From Erysipelotrichaceae bacterium UBA2227 (GTDB taxonomy: Bacteria; Bacillota_I; Bacilli_A; Erysipelotrichales; Erysipelotrichaceae), in assembly GCA_002348095.1 (NCBI GenBank), contig DDYT01000025.1, forward strand, positions 1 to 17,278: a stretch of DNA of 17,278 bases. Direction: 5' to 3'. Below, piece after piece: positions 14,389 through 17,278 of this stretch. Each line of letters starts with the position of its first letter. Position 1 is the stretch's first letter. A program made the translations under genes and the position numbers. The notes below the pieces were generated by a model. The model worked only from the letters and a program-made list of their open reading frames with translations, was not told the DNA's origin and searched no databases.

Positions 14389-14525
14389 GTTCAAACGGAT
14401 ACTCCGTGAGCCAAACCCGAAATCATCTTGTGGATTTCATGCACGAAGTACAGTCGGTTGAATTTCCTTGACATTGGTTTCTATCCTTTCAAAAAGTTGC
14501 GTGCAGGAGCATGCAACTTTTTCAT
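14389..14525 (+). ncRNA. Candidate structured small RNA (about 135 nt)
   Basis: The interval has no convincing coding frame but is bracketed by a -10 box and a strong terminator. Visible pairings are a hairpin ACGGA/TCCGT (14395-14399 with 14403-14407), a hairpin GAAATC/GATTTC (14419-14424 with 14433-14438), and TTCAA/TTGAA (14390-14394 with 14458-14462), which would close a domain around both. AAACC (14413-14417) could also pair with GGTTT (14476-14480). I do not recognise a T-box, 6S RNA, SRP RNA or common riboswitch signature. Since the next gene has its own -10 box after the terminator, a free-standing RNA is favoured over a leader. A 10-codon frame at 14439 lacks a good ribosome site. 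Confidence 0.55.
14491..14525 (+). terminator. Strong terminator of the candidate small RNA
   Basis: A 14-base-pair stem (14491-14504 with 14509-14522, one G-T pair) closes an AGGA loop. The five-A start pairs with the five-T end, so it could also stop transcription from the opposite side. Confidence 0.9.
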
Positions 14526-14530
14526 TGTTA

Positions 14531-14539
14531 TGGTAAAAT
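14531..14539 (+). promoter_or_regulatory. Extended -10 promoter of the AEC-HAD operon
   Basis: TGGTAAAAT is a TG-n-TAAAAT extended -10 element, just after the small-RNA terminator and 26 bases before the start codon. There is no clear -35 box. Confidence 0.65.
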
Positions 14540-14565
14540 GAGAACATTGAAATCAGGAGAAACCG

Positions 14566-15486
14566 ATGGAACTTGGATTAATTCTTTTTAAGCAAATCGC
14601 GTATATGTTTATTATGATGATGATGGGTTATGCGATGTATAAAGTGCGACGACTTTCTTCACTTGGCAGCAAGGAAATGGGAGCGGTATTGCTATATGTT
14701 GTGACACCAATCATTATTATGCGGGCATATACCGTTGAGTATTCCGAGCAACGGGCGTTCAATATGCTGATTGCCTTGGCGTTGGCTGCGTTTTCCGTCT
14801 TTTTCTCAATCATTGTTTCGAAATTGATTTTCAAGAAAGAAGCCATTGAGAATTTCTCAGCTACCTACTCCAATGCCGGATTTATGGGCATTCCTTTGGT
14901 TCAGGCAACCTTAGGGGGTGAAGCTGTCTTCTACTTATCCGCATACTTGGCAGTCATGGTTTTGATTCAGTGGACGTTGGGTGTTGTCGTGATAACCGAA
15001 GACAAGACACATATGTCTGTCAGAAGGGTCATAACCAATCCGATCATTTTGGGAATTTTGGGTGGTTGGATGATTTTCTTTCTTCAAATCCCCGTACCAT
15101 CGGCCGCATTGGATGTGTTCAATATCGTATCCGCCATGAACTCTCCACTGGCGATGTTGATTTTGGGCATCTATCTGGCGCAGATTCAGTGGATCTCGTT
15201 GGTGAACAGTTGGAAGATTGTCGGTGTTTCATTAGTGCGTTTATTATTGATTCCTATACTGGTCGGGATTCTGATGAGTTTTATCAGTAATGAATACTTT
15301 ATGGTCAAGATGGTGACGTTGATTGCGGTCAGCACACCGGTCGGATTTAATGTCGCGTTTCTTGGGCAACAGTTTGATAAGGATTACTTCCAAGCGGTGC
15401 GGTATGTCTGTCATTCTACGTTGCTCTCTATTGTCTCTATGCCTGCACTGGTCATTTTTATGGATATGATCTGGAGGAACTTCTGA
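14566..15486 (+). CDS. AEC-family (auxin efflux carrier-like) transporter
   Basis: A 306-residue protein with about ten predicted membrane helices in two sets of five, as in the AEC family of the bile/arsenite/riboflavin transporter fold. Characteristic segments are the broken-helix motif YSNAGFMGIPL (101-111), the NPIILG after the central loop (158-163), and the matching second-half region around STPVGFNVAFLGQQF. Bacterial AEC members export or take up organic acids such as malate, and the substrate here cannot be told. The ATG follows an AGGAGA site at good spacing. Its stop overlaps the HAD gene (TGATG), so the two are probably coupled. Confidence 0.9.
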   Translation: MELGLILFKQIAYMFIMMMMGYAMYKVRRLSSLGSKEMGAVLLYVVTPIIIMRAYTVEYSEQRAFNMLIALALAAFSVFFSIIVSKLIFKKEAIENFSATYSNAGFMGIPLVQATLGGEAVFYLSAYLAVMVLIQWTLGVVVITEDKTHMSVRRVITNPIILGILGGWMIFFLQIPVPSAALDVFNIVSAMNSPLAMLILGIYLAQIQWISLVNSWKIVGVSLVRLLLIPILVGILMSFISNEYFMVKMVTLIAVSTPVGFNVAFLGQQFDKDYFQAVRYVCHSTLLSIVSMPALVIFMDMIWRNF

Positions 15487-16292
15487 TGGACATCCGACTG
15501 GTGATGTGTGATTTGGACGGAACGCTTCTGACTGAAGAGAAACGGATAACACAATCTTCTGTGGATGCCATTGCGAAACTGAAGCAGAAGGGAATCGCTT
15601 TTGGCATTGCTACCGGTCGTCCGACGGAATCGGTTTTGCGCACGTTAAACGCAGGTAAAATCTTGCCATTTGTCGATGTCGTCGTGACCAATAACGGGGT
15701 GACCTGGTTGGATCGTTGGGATGGGGTCGAATCAGAGACATATCTATTGAAAAAGGAACATGCGGTTCAGATTTTCTCGCAGCTTAACTCTCTGGATATC
15801 AGTTTCGCTATTTATGATCAGCGCTATCTTTATACCAATGCAATCAATGCCGGGATCGAACGGTTGTTGGGATTTCATAAACTTGAACCTTATATCTGTG
15901 ATGTCAAAGACATCCGGATGGAATACATTCATAAGTTTATTTTGTCGATCGATGAGCATCGGATGGCCGATCTTGAATTTCTGGCAAGCAGACTGACAGA
16001 TGGGAATTATCATGGTTTTAAAACACAGGCTGACTTATATGAGTTTGTTGATCGAAGGGTATCCAAGGCTTTGGCGATCGGGCGGTATGCCTATAAGCAT
16101 GGATATGACTTAAATCAAGTGATGGCCTTTGGGGATACGAGCAATGATGTTGCGATGCTGCGTGAGGTCGGCTGGGGCGTATGTATGGCCAATGGAACAT
16201 CGGATGCCCGTGTGGTATCCAAGGATCATACATTGAGTAACGATGAAGATGGGGTTGCGAATTATCTGATCAGCTATTTTGACCTAAAATGA
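15486..16292 (+). CDS. Cof-type HAD-superfamily phosphatase
   Basis: A 268-residue HAD-IIB hydrolase, a magnesium-dependent phosphatase probably acting on sugar or nucleotide phosphates in the cytosol. All four HAD motifs are present: I, DLDGT with nucleophile D9 and acid/base D11; II, T43 in ATGRP; III, K194; IV, GDTSND (216-221). The cap domain between motifs II and III (about 80-190) is of the Cof type. A GGAGG ribosome site lies in the end of the AEC gene. Close relatives include YidA, YbjI and pyridoxal-phosphate phosphatases, but substrate cannot be assigned from sequence. Confidence 0.92.
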   Translation: MDIRLVMCDLDGTLLTEEKRITQSSVDAIAKLKQKGIAFGIATGRPTESVLRTLNAGKILPFVDVVVTNNGVTWLDRWDGVESETYLLKKEHAVQIFSQLNSLDISFAIYDQRYLYTNAINAGIERLLGFHKLEPYICDVKDIRMEYIHKFILSIDEHRMADLEFLASRLTDGNYHGFKTQADLYEFVDRRVSKALAIGRYAYKHGYDLNQVMAFGDTSNDVAMLREVGWGVCMANGTSDARVVSKDHTLSNDEDGVANYLISYFDLK

Positions 16293-16312
16293 CGGGAAAT
16301 CCCGTCTTTTTA
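16290..16312 (+). terminator. Terminator of the AEC-HAD operon
   Basis: GACGGG (16291-16296) pairs with CCCGTC (16301-16306) over an AAAT loop, followed by TTTTT. The stem uses part of the HAD stop codon. Confidence 0.9.
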
Positions 16313-16424
16313 ATTGAAAATGACCATTAATTCAATTAAATATTAATATAATTAAAATATATATTAAAATTATTAATTTTACTATTTACATATAGAAAAT
16401 ATGAGTTAAACTATAGGTGAGGTG
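16312..16424 (+). promoter_or_regulatory. Very AT-rich region upstream of the DUF2089 operon
   Basis: This stretch is nearly all A and T, in clear contrast to its surroundings. It holds two perfect odd-length palindromes: TTAATTCAATTAA (16327-16339) and AAAATTATTAATTTT (16366-16380). Several TATA-like hexamers occur, and TTTACA (16385-16390) is a possible -35 box, but no pair with normal spacing stands out. It must hold the promoter of the operon starting at 16430, because a terminator lies immediately before it. The palindromes could be regulator sites or UP-element-like sequence. Confidence 0.5.
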
Positions 16425-16429
16425 ATGGT

Positions 16430-16708
16430 ATGGCAAGCAAAATCAAGATCATGATCAAAACAGAAGAGAACAATATCAACCTGCCATCCATTGGATTCGG
16501 AGTTGCACTCACGTTTGTGCGGTTCGGTCTGTGGACTACTAAATTTGTAAAGAATATGGATGAAGATGCCCAACGGTATCTCAAAGAAAACAAGGATACG
16601 ATCATCAAGATGGTCAAGGATATATTCGCTGAGCTAAAGACCATGGAACCCTTTACGCTTATTGAAGTAAAATCCGATGATGCCTACGTACTGATCGATA
16701 TCCGATAG
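16430..16708 (+). CDS. Small protein of unknown function beside DUF2089
   Basis: The 92-residue protein opens with a beta-like KIKIMIKTEENNINLPS, then a hydrophobic stretch (about 19-34, with F, G and V) that may be amphipathic or a short membrane-contact segment, a charged helix (about 43-68) and a final strand pair with LIEVKSDDAYVLIDI (77-91). The layout recalls the small proteins found next to DUF2089 and YvlB/toastrack genes in clostridia, whose C-termini end in a similar V-x-S-x-D-G-x-x-V-x-I strand. That link is from memory of the family and is tentative. An AGGTGAGG ribosome site precedes the ATG, and DUF2089 follows after 11 bases. Confidence 0.8.
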   Translation: MASKIKIMIKTEENNINLPSIGFGVALTFVRFGLWTTKFVKNMDEDAQRYLKENKDTIIKMVKDIFAELKTMEPFTLIEVKSDDAYVLIDIR

Positions 16709-16719
16709 GAGGAAACAAC

Positions 16720-17079
16720 ATGAAGAAAGAAGTATTTGGAACTTGTCCTGTATGCGGCGGCTCACTGTTATGTACCAAGCTGTCATGTCATACTTGCAAC
16801 ACTGAAATCACCGGGGAATTTGCACTGTCCCGTTTCAGCTATTTATCAAAAGAAGAGTTGTATTTTGTAGAAACGTTTGTCCGTGTCCAAGGCAATATCA
16901 AAGAAATGGAGAGAGAACTGGAAATCTCGTATCCCACTGTCAAAAAGAATCTGGATTCCATTATTGCGAAGATGGGGTTTGCCGTAGCAAGACCGAAGGT
17001 CAACGAAGACGAGGTCTTATCGAAAATCAAATCTGGCGAAATGACGGTCGAAGAAGCTTTGGCTTTCATTAAAAAATAA
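16720..17079 (+). CDS. DUF2089-family zinc-ribbon/HTH protein
   Basis: A 119-residue protein with three parts. A zinc ribbon has C9, C12, C23 and C26 (CPVC and CHTC). A helical segment with a likely helix-turn-helix follows (about 43-86, ELEISYPTVKKNLDSIIAKMG). A short C-terminal SHOCT-like helical pair reads LSKIKSGEMTVEEALAFIK (100-118). This is the DUF2089 pattern, generally taken to be a transcriptional regulator. The same kind of SHOCT-like helix occurs at the start of YvlB/LiaX-type toastrack proteins. AGGAGG precedes the ATG. It may regulate the operon and its AT-rich upstream region, but no target is shown. Confidence 0.88.
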   Translation: MKKEVFGTCPVCGGSLLCTKLSCHTCNTEITGEFALSRFSYLSKEELYFVETFVRVQGNIKEMERELEISYPTVKKNLDSIIAKMGFAVARPKVNEDEVLSKIKSGEMTVEEALAFIKK

Positions 17080-17097
17080 AGAACTGAGGTGAGGAAA

Positions 17098-17238
17098 ATG
17101 AAAAAGCGGAACTTTTCCAACATCATCCACATTTTACTGCCACATCTGACATTATTTGAAGATGGATCAGTAATCAATGACCGCTATGTCAATTATCAAT
17201 GCACACTGAATGAAGTCGTCGATCGGCTGAGTCAGTAG
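17098..17238 (+). CDS. 46-residue protein of unknown function
   Basis: This small frame encodes 46 residues, starting MKKRNFSNIIHILLPHLTLF and ending DRLSQ. The first half is amphipathic to hydrophobic, the second polar, with one Cys (C35). It has a good ribosome site (GGTGAGG) before the ATG, begins 18 bases after the DUF2089 stop and ends 14 bases before another well-placed start, which supports a real gene in the same operon. I recognise no family. The IIHILLPHL stretch could bind the membrane surface or a partner protein. Confidence 0.7.
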   Translation: MKKRNFSNIIHILLPHLTLFEDGSVINDRYVNYQCTLNEVVDRLSQ

Positions 17239-17252
17239 AACAGGAGAGAACA

Positions 17253-17278
17253 ATGTTAAAAAAGAAAATATCTAAGTT
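17253..17278 (+). CDS. Start of a further gene in the DUF2089 operon (partial)
   Basis: An ATG five bases after a CAGGAGAG ribosome site opens a frame reading MLKKKISK before the window ends. Its spacing fits the same operon. In relatives such operons often continue with a toastrack (DUF4097/YvlB-like) gene, but nothing here shows the product. Confidence 0.5.

Noticed and set aside
14439..14471. A 10-codon frame (MHEVQSVEFP) within the candidate small RNA as a leader peptide.
   Set aside because: There is no convincing ribosome site, no run of regulatory codons, and the terminator is followed by a separate promoter.
14389..14480. The intergenic RNA as a T-box or purine-type riboswitch.
   Set aside because: The T-box sequence and the purine riboswitch core motifs are absent, and the downstream gene has its own -10 element.
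8868..14513. AGTTGCGTGC occurs both in the MarR operator (8868) and in the small-RNA terminator stem (14492), each with GCAACT following.
   Set aside because: In the terminator the arms AGTTGC and GCAACT are 12 bases apart, not four, and the pairing is explained by the hairpin. A shared MarR site is unlikely.

Overview
The window looks like the chromosome of a low-to-moderate GC Firmicute. Genes are tightly packed, Shine-Dalgarno sites are strong and purine-rich, promoters are sigma-A-like (TTGACA/TATAAT), hairpin-plus-T-run terminators are frequent, and TGA is used normally as a stop. The fatty-acid cluster order (an upstream gene, then fabD-fabG-fabF-fabZ-plsC) without acc genes, and the mix of PadR, DUF2089 and MarR-ABC-ABC modules, would fit a gut Clostridia/Erysipelotrichia-type organism. 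That placement is an inference, not shown by a marker gene. I see no tRNA, rRNA, insertion sequence, phage gene or CRISPR array.

Layout. (1) 1-4076: the end of a fatty-acid synthesis operon: the tail of an upstream gene, then fabD, fabG, fabF, fabZ and plsC, with ATGA start/stop overlaps at three junctions and a GAAA-loop terminator. (2) 4078-4386: a single 69-residue two-helix membrane protein with its own near-consensus promoter and terminator. (3) 4418-6388: a PadR repressor, a HAAS-type membrane protein and a membrane-anchored toastrack (DUF4097-like) protein. A perfect inverted repeat over the -35 box looks like an autoregulatory operator. (4) 6389-8140: a flavin-reductase-like protein and a convergent iron-dependent alcohol dehydrogenase sharing a bidirectional terminator. 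(5) 8196-8836: a YhhN-family membrane protein divergent from the dehydrogenase.

(6) 8839-14311: a MarR regulator with an 18-bp palindromic operator just after its -10 box, a heterodimeric ABC exporter with one degenerate ATP site, an overlooked 27-residue single-helix peptide, a VOC/glyoxalase-like protein and a membrane-anchored DUF1287 protein with a calcium-loop-like insert. No terminator is visible between these genes, so they may form one drug/stress-responsive operon. (7) 14377-14525: a probable independent small RNA ending in a 14-bp terminator. (8) 14531-16312: an AEC-family transporter overlapping a Cof-type HAD phosphatase. (9) 16312-17278: a very AT-rich upstream region, then an operon of a small unknown protein, a DUF2089 zinc-ribbon/HTH protein, a 46-residue protein and the start of another gene.

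The points most worth following up are the small RNA, the 27-residue peptide in the exporter operon, the self-regulated PadR-HAAS-toastrack module with its exact 19-residue TSG repeat, and the DUF2089 operon, which may be a second envelope-sensing set near the first. The protein families are known in outline, and I do not claim a wholly new system.
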